Shown piece after piece: positions 1-11,551 of a DNA stretch of 56,394 nucleotides. The DNA is from Roseateles sp. Lineage in GTDB: Bacteria > Pseudomonadota > Gammaproteobacteria > Burkholderiales > Burkholderiaceae. The notes beneath the pieces are model-generated. The model worked only from the letters and a program-made list of their open reading frames with translations, made no database searches and had not been told where the DNA came from. The translations under genes were made by a program, and so were the position numbers. Location: NCBI GenBank assembly GCA_019232985.1, contig JAFAMW010000053.1:1-56394 (forward strand), in the 5' to 3' direction. Position 1 is the first letter of the stretch. The number at the start of each line of letters is the position of its first letter.

Positions 1-2196
<2,196 letters not shown>

Positions 2197-2262
2197 GGTC
2201 GGGGTCTCAGGAGTTCAGGGGGCGGGCGCGCGGCAGGACGGGGCGCGCCCCGGGGCGCGGCA

Positions 2263-2640
2263 TCAGCCGTTCTTGACGAGCGTGTCGTAGGCGGTCGCGT
2301 CCATCAGCGCGTCGAGCTCGGCCGGGGCGGCGAGCTTGACCTTGAAGAACCAGCCGGCCTTGAGCGGGTCGCTGTTCGCGAGCGCGGGGTCGGCGCGCAG
2401 CGTCTCATTGACCTCGAGGATCTCGCCGCTCACCGGCATATAGACGTCGGCGGCGGCCTTGACCGACTCGACCACGCCGGCTGTGTCCTTGGCCGCGAAG
2501 GTCTTGCCGACCTCGGGCAGGTCGACGAAGACCACGTCGCCGAGCGCGTCCTGCGCGTGCACCGTGATGCCGACCGTGACCGTGCCGTCGCCGTGGACTT
2601 CGACCCATTCGTGATCGGGCGTGTACTTGATGCTGCTCAT
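2263..2640 (-). CDS. gcvH: Glycine cleavage system H protein
   Basis: Lipoyl carrier that shuttles the aminomethyl group between the P, T and L proteins. It has 125 residues, the normal family length. The lipoyl-accepting lysine is K61 in ESVKAAADVY, and the N-terminal YTPDHEWV and C-terminal GWFFKVK segments are typical. I chose ATG 2640 (MSSIKY) because GGAG lies 8 nt upstream; an in-frame TTG at 2646 is less likely. It lies 33 bp downstream of gcvT in the same operon and is presumably controlled by the same glycine riboswitch. Confidence 0.97.
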   Translation of the reverse strand: MSSIKYTPDHEWVEVHGDGTVTVGITVHAQDALGDVVFVDLPEVGKTFAAKDTAGVVESVKAAADVYMPVSGEILEVNETLRADPALANSDPLKAGWFFKVKLAAPAELDALMDATAYDTLVKNG

Positions 2641-2673
2641 GCTCAAAGCTCCGTTGAGGGAAATGAAATGCGG

Positions 2674-3801
2674 TTAACCGCGGAAATAGTTGTTCGGCGT
2701 GAACGGCGTGGCGCTGACCGTCATCGGCGTGCGCTTGTCGCGGACGATCGCGAACAGCTCGGTGCCGGCCTTGGCGAACTCGGCCGCGACGTAGGCGAGC
2801 GCGACCGGCTTGTTCACCGTCGGGCCCAGCGTGCCGCTGCACACGCGGCCGACCTCGGTGCCGTCGGCCGTCACGACCGCCGCGCCTTCGCGCACCGGCA
2901 TGCGCTCGCTGCCGACCAGGCCGACGCGCTTGCGCGCGGCGCCGCCGGCGAGCTGGGCGTCGATCACGGCCGCGCCCGGGTAGCCGCCTGCGCGCGCGCC
3001 GCCGGCGCGGCGCACCTTCTGGATTGCCCAGGTCAGCGCGGCCTCGACCGGCGTCGTCGTCGTGTCGATGTCGTGGCCGTACAGGCACAGGCCGGCTTCG
3101 AGGCGCAGCGAGTCGCGCGCGCCGAGGCCGATCGGCTTGACCTCGGGCTGGGCGAGCAGCTTGCGCGCGAGCGCGACGGCCTGGTCCTGGTGCACCGAGA
3201 TCTCGAAGCCGTCCTCGCCCGTATAGCCCGAGCGGGTCAGGTAGACGGGGATGCCGTCGAGCTCGAAAAAGCCGCCGGTCATGAAGGTCAGCGCGGCGAC
3301 GCCGGGGTTCAGGCGCGCGAGCGCCGTCACGGCGGCCGGGCCCTGCAGCGCGAGCAGCGCGCGCTCGGGCAGCGGGCGGACCTCGCAGCGGCCGGCCAGG
3401 TGGGTTTGCATATGCGCGATGTCCTGGTCGCGGCAGCCGGCGTTGACGACGACGAACAGGCCGTCGTCGCGGTGGCAGACCATCAGGTCGTCGAGAATGC
3501 CGCCGGCGTCGTTCGTGAACAGCGCGTAGCGCTGCTTGTCGAGGCCGAGGTCGACGATGTCCACCGGCACGAGGGTTTCGAGCGCGGCCGCGGCGCCGGG
3601 GCCGACGAGCAGCACCTGGCCCATGTGCGAGACGTCGAACAGGCCGGCCTGGGCACGCGTGTGCTTGTGCTCGGCCATCACGCCGCTCGGGTACTGGACC
3701 GGCATGTCGTAGCCGGCGAAGGGCACCATTTTCGCGCCGAGTTCGAGGTGCAGCGCGTGAAGCGGGGTCTTGTGGAGGGGCGTGGTTTCGGCAGCGGACA
3801 T
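2674..3801 (-). CDS. gcvT: Aminomethyltransferase (glycine cleavage T protein)
   Basis: Transfers the methylene group from aminomethyl-lipoyl-GcvH to tetrahydrofolate and releases ammonia. It has 375 residues, the full length for the family. Recognisable segments are the N-terminal LGAKMVPFAGYDMPVQYP, LFDVSHMGQ, the folate-domain GYTGEDGFEI and the C-terminal barrel with the GLVGSERMPVREG stretch. First gene of the operon gcvT-gcvH-gcvP; a GGAG lies 10 nt before the ATG. A tandem glycine riboswitch occupies its leader, so expression should rise with glycine, as known for other proteobacterial gcvT leaders. Confidence 0.97.
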   Translation of the reverse strand: MSAAETTPLHKTPLHALHLELGAKMVPFAGYDMPVQYPSGVMAEHKHTRAQAGLFDVSHMGQVLLVGPGAAAALETLVPVDIVDLGLDKQRYALFTNDAGGILDDLMVCHRDDGLFVVVNAGCRDQDIAHMQTHLAGRCEVRPLPERALLALQGPAAVTALARLNPGVAALTFMTGGFFELDGIPVYLTRSGYTGEDGFEISVHQDQAVALARKLLAQPEVKPIGLGARDSLRLEAGLCLYGHDIDTTTTPVEAALTWAIQKVRRAGGARAGGYPGAAVIDAQLAGGAARKRVGLVGSERMPVREGAAVVTADGTEVGRVCSGTLGPTVNKPVALAYVAAEFAKAGTELFAIVRDKRTPMTVSATPFTPNNYFRG

Positions 3802-3842
3802 GGACTCAGGGCTCCAGATGGGAAGTGTTTCGCTTCTTGGAT

Positions 3843-4068
3843 GCCCCCGCTGTCCGCTTTACCTGAGAGATTGGCGACGCGAGTCGCTTGCCCCTTCGGT
3901 GGACGGGCTCGCAGACCCGTCTCTCTCCAGTGAGGAACGCCCCGCTTCAACAAAGAAGCGCCTGGGCGTCTTGCCAGTCCTTTTGCCTGAGCGTTCGGGG
4001 CGGCACGCAACCCCTGCGCCTTCGGCGGCCGTCCCGGAACTTGGTTCCGGCGGCACTCTCCTGGCGGG
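3843..4068 (-). promoter_or_regulatory. Tandem glycine riboswitch in the gcvT leader
   Basis: Two glycine aptamers are visible on the minus strand. Aptamer 1 (about 4066-3965) has CCAGGAGAGTGCCG, then GCCGAAGGCGCA, and ends in CTCAGGCAAAAGGAC. Aptamer 2 (about 3930-3848) has TGGAGAGAGACGGG, then ACCGAAGGGGCAAG, and ends in TCTCTCAGGTAAAGCGGAC. These are the conserved cores of the family, and the short linker fits the cooperative tandem arrangement. No U-tract terminator follows. Aptamer 2 ends about 45 nt before the gcvT start, so translational control or an unconventional terminator is more likely than a classic attenuator. Confidence 0.95.
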
Positions 4069-4072
4069 GCGC

Positions 4073-4078
4073 ATTGTA
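4073..4078 (-). promoter_or_regulatory. Candidate -10 element of the gcvT riboswitch transcript
   Basis: On the minus strand TACAAT lies a few bases upstream of the first aptamer, placing a transcription start near 4066, where the riboswitch begins. No convincing -35 element stands at the expected spacing, so the promoter may need an activator or be weak. Confidence 0.55.
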
Positions 4079-4103
4079 GCCCTGGCCGGCGGCGCGTCGA
4101 CAG

Positions 4104-4120
4104 GTTAAGCCGTCGTTAAT
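4104..4120 (+). promoter_or_regulatory. Direct-repeat box GTTAAG-N5-GTTAAT ahead of the response regulator
   Basis: Two TTAA-centred half-sites with an exact 11-bp period lie 45 nt upstream of the regulator start codon. This layout matches the known YTTAAK-N5-YTTAAK boxes of PmrA/QseB-type regulators (OmpR family). It is inferred to be the autoregulatory site of the adjacent response regulator. It also lies just upstream of the gcvT -10, so it could affect that promoter. Confidence 0.6.
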
Positions 4121-4164
4121 CCCCGCCCGACGCCGCGCGTCAAAATCACCGTAAAGGTGACCTT

Positions 4165-4824
4165 ATGCGACTGCTCCTCGTCGAAGACGACCAGATGATC
4201 GGCGAACCGCTGCTCGACCTGCTGCGCGCCGAAAGCTACGCGGTCGACTGGGTGCGCGACGGCGAGATGGCCGACACCGCGCTGCAGAGCCAGAACTACG
4301 ACCTGATGCTGCTCGACCTCGGCCTGCCGCGGCGCGACGGCCTCGCCGTGCTGCGCGCGGCGCGCGCGCGCAAGCAGCGCGTGCCGGTGCTCGTGATGAC
4401 GGCGCGCGACGCGCTCGCGCAGCGCGTCGAGGGCCTCGACGCGGGCGCCGACGACTACGTGCTCAAGCCCTTCGAGCTCGACGAACTGCTCGCCCGCGTG
4501 CGCGCGCTGCTGCGCCGCGCGCAAGGGCGCGCCGAGCCGGTCTACGAGCATCTGGGCGTCGCTCTGAACCCGGCGACCCACGAGGCCAGCGTGAACGGCC
4601 AGCCCGTGCTGCTGTCGGCGCGCGAATGGTCGGTGCTCGAGCCGCTGCTCGCGCGCCCGGGCCTCGTGCTGTCGCGCCAGCAGATCGAGGAAAAGCTCTA
4701 CGGCTGGAAGGACGAGATCAGCTCGAACGCCGTCGAGGTCTACGTGCACGGCCTGCGCAAGAAGCTCGGCGCGGGCCTGATCCAGACGGTGCGCGGCCTC
4801 GGCTACATGGTGCCCAAGCAATGA
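4165..4824 (+). CDS. OmpR-family response regulator (QseB/PmrA/TctD-like)
   Basis: DNA-binding response regulator of 219 residues. The receiver domain (about 1-115) has acidic residues E7-D8-D9, phosphoacceptor D51 in LLDLGLP, T79 and K101 in YVLKPF. A winged-helix output domain (about 125-219) ends in VRGLGYMVPKQ. AAAGGTGA stands just before the ATG. The stop overlaps the start of the following sensor kinase gene by 4 bp (ATGA), indicating translational coupling. A GTTAAG/GTTAAT direct repeat in its promoter and a similar one before degP suggest it controls itself and the downstream protease (inference). The signal is unknown. Confidence 0.93.
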   Translation: MRLLLVEDDQMIGEPLLDLLRAESYAVDWVRDGEMADTALQSQNYDLMLLDLGLPRRDGLAVLRAARARKQRVPVLVMTARDALAQRVEGLDAGADDYVLKPFELDELLARVRALLRRAQGRAEPVYEHLGVALNPATHEASVNGQPVLLSAREWSVLEPLLARPGLVLSRQQIEEKLYGWKDEISSNAVEVYVHGLRKKLGAGLIQTVRGLGYMVPKQ

Positions 4825-6164
4825 GCCGGGCGCGCCTGCCGTCCTTGCCGGCCTGGGCAAGGGCGAGCGCCGCCTCGCTCAAGGGCCGGCTGTTGTTGTT
4901 CCTGCTCGCGGCGGTCTGCCTCGCCGCGGCCCTGCAGGCCTGGAGCAGCTACCGCACGGCGCTGCAGGAAGCCGACCAGATCTTCGACTACCACATGCAG
5001 CAGATGGCGCTGTCGCTCGGCGGCAGCCTCGGCGGCGGCGTGCAGAGCGCGAACGACGACATGGAGCTCGTGATCCAGGCCTGGACCGCCGAGGGCCTGC
5101 AGGTGTTCCAGTCGACCGGCCGCGCGCGCATGCCCGCGCGCGCCGTGCTCGGCTTCTCCAACGTCGCCGTCAACGATCACATGTACCGCGTGCTGTCGGT
5201 GCAGTCGGGCGGCCAGATCGTCCAGGTCGCGCAGGAGCTCGCGGTGCGCGAGCGGCTCGCGCGCCGGCTCGCCTGGCGCACCGTGCTGCCGGTCGCGGCG
5301 ATGGTGCCGCTGCTGATGATCGTCGTCGGCTGGGTCGTCAGCCATTCGCTCGCGCCGGTCGAGCGCGTGCGCGCCCAGCTCGCGCGGCGCGCCGCCGACG
5401 ACCTCGCGCCGGTCGCGTCCGAGGGCCTGCCGGCCGAAATCGAGCCCATGGTCGGCGAGCTCAACTCGCTGCTCGGCCGCGTCCAGCAGTCGGTCGCGGC
5501 GCAGCAGCATTTCGTCGCCGACGCCGCGCACGAGCTGCGCTCGCCGCTGACCGCGCTGAAGCTGCAGGTCCAGTCGCTGCAGCGCGCCCACGACGACGCG
5601 GCGCGCCAGCTCGCCCAGGCGCGCCTCGCGGCCGGCATCGACCGCGCGACCCGGCTCGTCGAGCAGTTGCTGCTGCTCGCGCGCCACGACAACCAGGCCG
5701 CGCCGCGCGAGGCCGTCGCGCTCGCGCCGCTCGTCGAGCAGGTCGTCGCCGAGCACGCGGCGGCAGCGGCGGCGCGCGGCGTCGACCTCGGCATCGCGCG
5801 CCTCGACGCGGCGACCGTGGCGGGCCAGCCCGACGCGCTCGCGGTGCTCGTGCGCAACCTCGTCGACAACGCGATCAAGTACGCGCCCGAGGGTGGCAAG
5901 GTCGACGTCAGCCTGTTCGCCGCGCCGGCGCCGACGCTGCGCGTCGACGACAGCGGCCCCGGCATCGCGCCGGCCGAGCGCGAGCGCGTGCTCGACCGCT
6001 TCTACCGCAGCCCCGATCGGCCGCAGGAAGCGAGCGGCAGCGGCCTCGGCCTCGCGATCGTGGACACGATCGCCGGGCGCCATGGCGCGAGCCTCTTGCT
6101 CGCCACCGCCGAGCCGCTCGGCGGCCTGCGCGCCGAGGTCCGGTTTCCCGCCGCGAGTTTTTAA
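4821..6164 (+). CDS. Sensor histidine kinase, QseC/TctE-like
   Basis: Membrane sensor kinase of 447 residues, partner of the overlapping response regulator. TM1 lies at about 22-42, followed by a periplasmic sensor region of roughly 110 residues, TM2 at about 154-174 and a HAMP-like linker. The H-box is FVADAAHELRSPL with H237. The ATPase domain has NLVDNAIKYAPEGG, DDSGPGIAP and GSGLGLAIV. The start is the ATG inside ATGA at 4821. The long open frame running upstream of it overlaps the regulator and is not used. The periplasmic region is not recognisable as a known ligand-binding fold. Confidence 0.93.
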   Translation: MSRARLPSLPAWARASAASLKGRLLLFLLAAVCLAAALQAWSSYRTALQEADQIFDYHMQQMALSLGGSLGGGVQSANDDMELVIQAWTAEGLQVFQSTGRARMPARAVLGFSNVAVNDHMYRVLSVQSGGQIVQVAQELAVRERLARRLAWRTVLPVAAMVPLLMIVVGWVVSHSLAPVERVRAQLARRAADDLAPVASEGLPAEIEPMVGELNSLLGRVQQSVAAQQHFVADAAHELRSPLTALKLQVQSLQRAHDDAARQLAQARLAAGIDRATRLVEQLLLLARHDNQAAPREAVALAPLVEQVVAEHAAAAAARGVDLGIARLDAATVAGQPDALAVLVRNLVDNAIKYAPEGGKVDVSLFAAPAPTLRVDDSGPGIAPAERERVLDRFYRSPDRPQEASGSGLGLAIVDTIAGRHGASLLLATAEPLGGLRAEVRFPAASF

Positions 6165-6176
6165 GAGGCGACTAAG
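6160..6176 (+). promoter_or_regulatory. Imperfect direct-repeat box TTTAAG-N5-ACTAAG before degP
   Basis: TTAA and CTAA half-sites stand 11 bp apart, overlapping the stop codon of the sensor kinase gene and 57 nt before degP. The layout copies the box in front of the response regulator with one changed core base. It suggests the two-component system drives degP from its own promoter; inferred from spacing only. Confidence 0.4.
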
Positions 6177-6232
6177 CGCCTTTGTCGATAGTCCCGCCAT
6201 CCCCCTGCATCCACTGAAGGAAGGACCCCACC

Positions 6233-7765
6233 ATGGCAAGCGAAACAATGATCTCCGCCAAGCGCCTCGTCTGGGCGCTGGCTGCGGCCGGCGTGGTCGG
6301 CCTCGGCGGCGGTGCGTTCGGCGCGCTCGCGCTGCAGCGCGAGGCCCAGGCCGAGACGCCCGCGGCGGCGCCGGCCGCGTCGGTCGCGACCGCGCCGCTG
6401 GCGCTCGGCGCGGCGGCCGCGGCGGCCGCCGCGCCGGCCGCCGTGCCGGTCGCGCTGCCCGACTTCGCGACGATCACGGCGCAGAACGGCCCGGCGGTCG
6501 TCAACATCAGCGTGACCGGCACGGTCAAGACCGTCAACGCCGGCGTGCCCAACATGCCGGGCATGGATCCCGACGACCCGTTCTTCCAGTTCTTCCGCCG
6601 CTTCCAGCAGGGCCCGAACGTGCGCCAGACCCCGGTGCGCGGCGAGGGCTCGGGCTTCATCGTCAGCGCCGACGGCGTGATCCTGACCAACGCCCACGTC
6701 GTGCGCGACGCCCAGGAGGTCATCGTCAAGCTGACCGACCGCCGCGAGTTCAAGGCCAAGGTGCTCGGCTCCGACCCACAGACCGACGTCGCCGTGCTCA
6801 AGATCGAGGCCAAGAACCTGCCGGTCGTGCGCCTCGGCTCGACCAAGGACCTGCGCGTCGGCGAATGGGTGCTCGCGATCGGCTCGCCCTTCGGCTTCGA
6901 GAACAGCGTGACGGCCGGCGTCGTCAGCGCGAAGGGCCGCACCCTGTCCCCCGACGAAAGCTACGTGCCCTTCATCCAGACCGACGTCGCCGTGAACCCC
7001 GGCAACTCGGGCGGCCCGCTGTTCAACACGCGCGGCGAGGTCGTCGGCATCAACTCGCAAATCTACAGCCAGACCGGCGGCTACCAGGGCCTGTCGTTCG
7101 CGATCCCGATCGACGTCGCCCAGCGCATCGAGCAGCAGATCCTCAAGTCCGGCAAGGCCGAGCACGCGCGCCTCGGCGTGACGATCCAGGACGTGAACCA
7201 GACCTTCGCCGACTCGTTCAAGCTCGAGCGGCCGGCCGGCGCGCTCGTCGCGAGCGTCGAGGACGGCGGCCCGGCCGCGAAGGCCGGCATCAAGTCGGGC
7301 GACGTGATCCTCAAGGTCGACGGCCGCGACATCGTCGCCTCGAGCGACCTGCCCAATATCGTCGGCCTCGACCAGCCCGGCGACACCGTCAAGCTCGACG
7401 TCTGGCGCGACGGCAAGCACCAGGAGCTCAGCGTCAAGCTCGGCAACGCGGCGAACAAGCGCGGCCAGCTCGCGGCGAGCGGCGACAGCGCGTCGCCGGG
7501 CGCGAAGCTCGGCCTCACGCTGCGCCCGCTGCAGCCCGAGGAGCGCCGCGAGAGCGGCATCGCCGGCGGCCTCGTGATCGAGGACGCGAGCGGGGCCGCG
7601 GCGCTCGCCGGCGTGCAGGGCGGCGACGTGCTGCTCGCGATCAACGGCACGCCGGTGACCTCGGTCGACCAGGTCCGGCACATCGTCGCCGGCGCGACCA
7701 AGTCGGTCGCCCTGCTGGTCCAGCGCGGCAACCAGCGCATCTTCGTTCCGGTGCGTCTCGGCTGA
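6233..7765 (+). CDS. degP: Periplasmic serine protease/chaperone DegP (HtrA/MucD type)
   Basis: HtrA-family protease of 510 residues that degrades or refolds damaged envelope proteins. An N-terminal hydrophobic stretch (about 10-35) serves as signal peptide or anchor, followed by an Ala/Pro-rich linker. The trypsin-like domain shows the triad H155 (TNAHVV), D185 (DVAVLK) and S259 (GNSGGPLF). Two PDZ domains follow, the first with the ARLGVTIQ segment and the second near the C-terminus (about 415-505). AAGGAAGGA precedes the ATG. It follows the two-component genes by 68 bp and ends at a strong terminator, so the three genes probably form one envelope-stress unit. Confidence 0.95.
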   Translation: MASETMISAKRLVWALAAAGVVGLGGGAFGALALQREAQAETPAAAPAASVATAPLALGAAAAAAAAPAAVPVALPDFATITAQNGPAVVNISVTGTVKTVNAGVPNMPGMDPDDPFFQFFRRFQQGPNVRQTPVRGEGSGFIVSADGVILTNAHVVRDAQEVIVKLTDRREFKAKVLGSDPQTDVAVLKIEAKNLPVVRLGSTKDLRVGEWVLAIGSPFGFENSVTAGVVSAKGRTLSPDESYVPFIQTDVAVNPGNSGGPLFNTRGEVVGINSQIYSQTGGYQGLSFAIPIDVAQRIEQQILKSGKAEHARLGVTIQDVNQTFADSFKLERPAGALVASVEDGGPAAKAGIKSGDVILKVDGRDIVASSDLPNIVGLDQPGDTVKLDVWRDGKHQELSVKLGNAANKRGQLAASGDSASPGAKLGLTLRPLQPEERRESGIAGGLVIEDASGAAALAGVQGGDVLLAINGTPVTSVDQVRHIVAGATKSVALLVQRGNQRIFVPVRLG

Positions 7766-7780
7766 ACTCCCCGAGCGCTT

Positions 7781-7818
7781 GCGCGTCGTGCGGGCCAGGC
7801 CGCGCGACGCGCTTTTTT
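7781..7818 (+). terminator. Rho-independent terminator after degP
   Basis: A 13-bp stem (7781-7793 with 7800-7812, one mismatch), a 6-nt loop GCCAGG and a run of six T residues at 7813-7818. It separates the degP unit from the copper ATPase gene. Confidence 0.9.
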
Positions 7819-7934
7819 CTTTGGGCACGTGCGGCGTCGTTCCGGTTGCAACGAGTGCGCGCGGACGCGCCCTCGCCGGGGGCTATGCGCCTCTGCGGTG
7901 CATCGATCCGTCGTGCTGTGCTTTACTGCCGCAC

Positions 7935-10100
7935 ATGGAGTCCGTCGCCACGACCTGGGACCTGCCGATCACGGGCATGAGCTGCGCGGCCTGCGTCGCG
8001 CGCGTCGAGCGCGCGCTCAAGGCCGTGCCCGGCGTCGCCGCGGCGAGCGTGAATCTCGCGACCGAGCAGGCGCGCGTCGACGCCGCAGCGGCGGTCTCGC
8101 TCGCGACGCTGAGTGCGGCCGTCGCGGCCGCCGGCTACGCGCTTGGCGCGCTGCCCGAGCCCGGCGCGGCTGGGCCGCCGGATGCGCCGGCCGGCCGCGA
8201 AGCCAAACGCGAGGCCTGGTGGGTCGCGGCAGGGTTGCTGCTGTGCGCGCCGCTCGTCGCGTCGATGCTGCTGATGCCGTTCGGCGTGCACTGGATGCTG
8301 CCCGGCGGCCTGCAATGGCTGCTCGCGACGCCGGTGCAGTTCGGCCTCGGCGCGCGCTTCCACGCGGCGGCCTGGCGCGCGCTCAAGGCGCGTGCCGGCA
8401 ATATGGACCTGCTCGTCGCGCTCGGCAGCTCGGCCGCCTACGGGCTGTCGCTGTGCAACTGGGCGCGCGGCGGGGGCCTGTACTTCGAGGCCGCGGCCGT
8501 CGTGATCGCGCTCGTGCGCCTCGGCAAATGGCTCGAGGCGCGCGCGAAGCGCCAGGCCGCCGAGGCGATCCGCGCGCTCCAGGCGCTGCGGCCGACCGAG
8601 GCGCGCGTGCGCGTCGGTTCGCGCGAGGTGCGCGTGCCGATCGCGCGCGTCGCGCTCGGCGACCTCGTCGTCGTGCGCCCGGGCGAGGCCGTGCCGGTCG
8701 ACGGCGAGATCATCGAAGGCGCGAGCGAGCTCGACGAAGCCCTGCTGACGGGCGAGCCGCTGTCGATCGCCCGCGGCGTCGGCGACCGCGTCGTCGGCGG
8801 CAGCGTGAACGGCGCGGCCCTGCTGCTCGTGCGCACGACGGCCGTCGGCGCGCAAAGCCTGCTCGCGCGCATCGTCGAGCGCGTCGCCGGCGTGCAGGCG
8901 AGCAAGGCGCCCGTGCAGCAGCGCGTCGACCGCGTCGCCGAGGTCTTCGTGCCGATCGTCGGCGCGGTCGCGCTGCTGACCGGGCTCGGCTGGTGGCTCG
9001 CCGGCGCGGGGGGCGAACGCGCGCTGCTGACGGCCGTCAGCGTGCTCGTGATCGCCTGCCCATGCGCCCTGGGCCTCGCGACGCCGATCGCGCTGATCGC
9101 CGGCACCGGCGCGGCCGCGCGCCACGGCGTGCTGATCCGCGACGCGCTCGCGCTCGAGGCGGCGCAGCGCGTGACGCTCGTCGCGTTGGACAAGACCGGC
9201 ACGCTGACCGTCGGCCGGCCGACGCTTCGGGCGGCCGAGCCCGCGCCCGGCGTCGCGCGCGAGGAACTGCTGCGCCTGGCCGCGGCGCTGCAGGCGACGA
9301 GCTCGCACCCGCTCGCGCGCGCCGTGCTCGACGCCGCGCACGGCCTCGACCTGCCGACCGCCCGGGCCGCGCGCGTGCTGCCGGGGCGCGGCGTGACGGC
9401 CGAGGTCGAAGGGCGTTCGCTGTGGCTGGGCAGCGCGCGCCTGCTCGCCGAGCAGGGCGTCGACGTCGGCACCGAGGGCGGTGGCGCGGCGCTGAGCCAG
9501 TCCTGGCTGCTCGAATCGACGCCGCAGGGGCCGCGCGTGCTCGGCCGCCTCGCGTTCGGCGACGCGCTCAAGCCCGAGGCTGCAGCGGCCGTCGCAGCGC
9601 TGCACCGGCTCGGCCTGAGCGTTGCGCTGCTCAGCGGCGACGCCCGGGCCAGCGTCGCCGTGGTCGCGCGCGAACTCGGCATCGGCGCGTTCGAGGCCGA
9701 GCTGCTGCCCGGCGACAAGGCCGACCGCGTCGCCGCGTGGCGCGCGGCCGGCGCCGTCGTCGCGATGGTCGGCGACGGCGTCAACGACGCGCCGGCGCTC
9801 GCGGCGGCCGACGTCGGCATGGCGATGGCGGGCGGCAGCGATGTCGCGCTGCAGACCGGCGGCGTGACGCTGCTGCGCGGCGACCCGCGCCTCGTCGCGA
9901 TCGCGCTCGAGGTGTCGCGCCGCACCGAGGCCAAGATCCGCCAGGGCCTGTTCTGGGCGATGGGCTACAACGTGCTCGGCATCCCGCTCGCGGCGGCGGG
10001 CCTGCTGAGCCCCGCGTTCGCGGGCGCGGCGATGGCCCTGTCGAGCCTCGGCGTCGTGACGAACGCGCTGGCGCTGCGGCGCTGGAAGCCGGCCGCCTGA
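7935..10100 (+). CDS. copA: Copper-exporting P1B-type ATPase
   Basis: Inner-membrane Cu(I) efflux pump of 721 residues. A single N-terminal heavy-metal domain carries C17-x-x-C20 (MSCAAC). The actuator domain has LLTGEPLSI, the membrane metal site is CPC in VIACPCALG, the phosphorylation motif is DKTGTLT, the HP motif is SSHPLA and the hinge is [11 protein letters not shown] chose ATG 7935 because the HMA domain begins straight after it; the upstream open frame would add 52 unrelated residues. No clear CueR-type dyad was seen upstream. An OsmC-like gene and a nickel/cobalt exporter follow. Confidence 0.94.
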   Translation: MESVATTWDLPITGMSCAACVARVERALKAVPGVAAASVNLATEQARVDAAAAVSLATLSAAVAAAGYALGALPEPGAAGPPDAPAGREAKREAWWVAAGLLLCAPLVASMLLMPFGVHWMLPGGLQWLLATPVQFGLGARFHAAAWRALKARAGNMDLLVALGSSAAYGLSLCNWARGGGLYFEAAAVVIALVRLGKWLEARAKRQAAEAIRALQALRPTEARVRVGSREVRVPIARVALGDLVVVRPGEAVPVDGEIIEGASELDEALLTGEPLSIARGVGDRVVGGSVNGAALLLVRTTAVGAQSLLARIVERVAGVQASKAPVQQRVDRVAEVFVPIVGAVALLTGLGWWLAGAGGERALLTAVSVLVIACPCALGLATPIALIAGTGAAARHGVLIRDALALEAAQRVTLVALDKTGTLTVGRPTLRAAEPAPGVAREELLRLAAALQATSSHPLARAVLDAAHGLDLPTARAARVLPGRGVTAEVEGRSLWLGSARLLAEQGVDVGTEGGGAALSQSWLLESTPQGPRVLGRLAFGDALKPEAAAAVAALHRLGLSVALLSGDARASVAVVARELGIGAFEAELLPGDKADRVAAWRAAGAVVAMVGDGVNDAPALAAADVGMAMAGGSDVALQTGGVTLLRGDPRLVAIALEVSRRTEAKIRQGLFWAMGYNVLGIPLAAAGLLSPAFAGAAMALSSLGVVTNALALRRWKPAA

Positions 10101-10158
10101 GTTCCGCCGTTCGGGCATGATGACCGCATTGCCACTCCGAGCTTGCCGCCCCATCGTC

Positions 10159-10611
10159 ATGGCCGACGACAACAATCAAGTCAGCATCCACCTCGCCCAG
10201 CGCGCCGACTACGCGTTCGACGCCGATTTCGGCGCCGGCGTTCCGCCCCTGGTCTGCGACGAACCGCCGCCGACCGGGCAGGGCGCCGGGCCCTCGCCGG
10301 TGCAACTGCTCGCCGCGGCCGTCGGCAACTGCCTGCTCGACTCGCTGCTGTTCGCGCTGCGCAAGTACAAGCAGCGGCCCGAGCCGCTGAGCGGCGCGGT
10401 CGTCGCGACGGTCGGTCGCAACGAGGCCGGGCGCGTTCGCGTGCTCGGCCTGCAGGCGACGCTGAAACTCGGCGTCGCGGCCGCGGACCTCGAGCATCTC
10501 GACCGCGTGCTCGCGCAGTTCGAGGACTTCTGTACCGTCACGCAGAGCGTGCGCGCGGCGATCCCGGTCGAGGTCGTGGTGCTCGACGCCGCCGGGGCCA
10601 AGCTCAAATAG
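10159..10611 (+). CDS. OsmC-family protein
   Basis: Small OsmC/Ohr-fold protein of about 150 residues, a family of thiol peroxidases acting on organic or lipid hydroperoxides. The two redox cysteines of the family are visible: C58 in GNCLLDSLLFAL and C125 in EDFCTVTQS. The start is uncertain: ATG 10159 (MADDNNQ) fits family starts, while ATG 10117 would add 14 residues. It lies closely behind copA on the same strand, which would suit protection from copper-driven peroxide damage (inference). The substrate cannot be told from sequence. Confidence 0.85.
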   Translation: MADDNNQVSIHLAQRADYAFDADFGAGVPPLVCDEPPPTGQGAGPSPVQLLAAAVGNCLLDSLLFALRKYKQRPEPLSGAVVATVGRNEAGRVRVLGLQATLKLGVAAADLEHLDRVLAQFEDFCTVTQSVRAAIPVEVVVLDAAGAKLK

Positions 10612-10626
10612 GCGCCGGCGCGGCGC

Positions 10627-11544
10627 TCAGGCGCCTGCGAGCGCGCGCCACGCCTGCAGCGTCACGTAGACGCCGACCGCGCCGATCAGCGCGGCCGAGA
10701 TCAGCGGCGCCTTCTCGAGCCAGGCGTTGAAGTCGAAGCGGCCCATGCGCCGCGACGCGTGGCGCGCCCCGAGCGCCGCGACGACGCCGGCCGCGACCAG
10801 CGTGGCCGCGAGGCCGACGCTGAAGCACAGCACGAGCGCCACGCCGAGCGCGAGCTTCTTGAGCTGCAGGCACACGAGCAGCACGCTGATCGAGGCCGGG
10901 CAGGGCAGCAGGCCGCCGGTCAGGCCGAACACGACGATCTGGCGCGTGCTCGCGTGGTGCAGCGGGTACCGGTGACGCAGCGTCAGCGCCTCGGCCTGGG
11001 CCGAAGGCTCGTCGTGGGCATGCGCATGGCCATGAGCGTCGCCATGCGCTTGCCCGTGGCCATGCCCATGGTCGTGCGTGCAGGCATGACCCGCCTCGCG
11101 GCGGTGGGCGTCGCGATCGTGGTGATCATGGCCGTGCGGCTGACCCGGCGCGTGGGCATGGCCGTGGTGCCCGCCCTCGGCGCCATGGTCGTGGCCGCAG
11201 GCGCTCCTGTGGTTGAGCACGCGCCAGGCCATCCAGGCGGCGATGCCGAGAATCATCAGGCCCGAGGCGAGCTGGAACCAGCCCTCGAAGGCCTCGCCCT
11301 GCCATTGCCGGCCGAACCACAGGCCCGCGAGCGCGATGGCCCAGACCACGGCGGTGTGCGACAGCGTCGCCGCCAGGCCGAGCAGCACGGCCTGGCGCAC
11401 GGTGCCGCGCACGGCGACGATGAACGCGGCCATCATGGTCTTGGAATGGCCGGGCTCGAGGCCGTGCAGCGCGCCAAGCGCGACGGCCGTGGGGACGAAC
11501 AGCCAGGGCTGGCCTTGGTTGAGCAGGGCGGCGAAGTCGTTCAT
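10627..11544 (-). CDS. rcnA: Nickel/cobalt efflux protein, RcnA/NicO family
   Basis: Inner-membrane Ni/Co exporter of 305 residues. Family motifs HGLEPGHSKTMMAAF near the N-terminus and GLLPCPASISVLL in the C-terminal half are present, with about six hydrophobic segments. A long His/Asp/Gly-rich cytoplasmic loop (about residues 108-175) has repeated HGHAH and HDHGHGH tracts, as in E. coli RcnA. It lies 7 nt after the metal-sensing repressor gene and is surely co-transcribed with it. Control by that repressor is inferred from the G-tract operator upstream. No strong Shine-Dalgarno precedes the ATG, consistent with coupling to the upstream gene. Confidence 0.9.
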   Translation of the reverse strand: MNDFAALLNQGQPWLFVPTAVALGALHGLEPGHSKTMMAAFIVAVRGTVRQAVLLGLAATLSHTAVVWAIALAGLWFGRQWQGEAFEGWFQLASGLMILGIAAWMAWRVLNHRSACGHDHGAEGGHHGHAHAPGQPHGHDHHDRDAHRREAGHACTHDHGHGHGQAHGDAHGHAHAHDEPSAQAEALTLRHRYPLHHASTRQIVVFGLTGGLLPCPASISVLLVCLQLKKLALGVALVLCFSVGLAATLVAAGVVAALGARHASRRMGRFDFNAWLEKAPLISAALIGAVGVYVTLQAWRALAGA

Positions 11545-11551
11545 GGCGGTT

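Noticed and set aside
7819..7934. CueR-type operator upstream of copA
   Set aside because: No dyad of the CueR type was found in the intergenic stretch.
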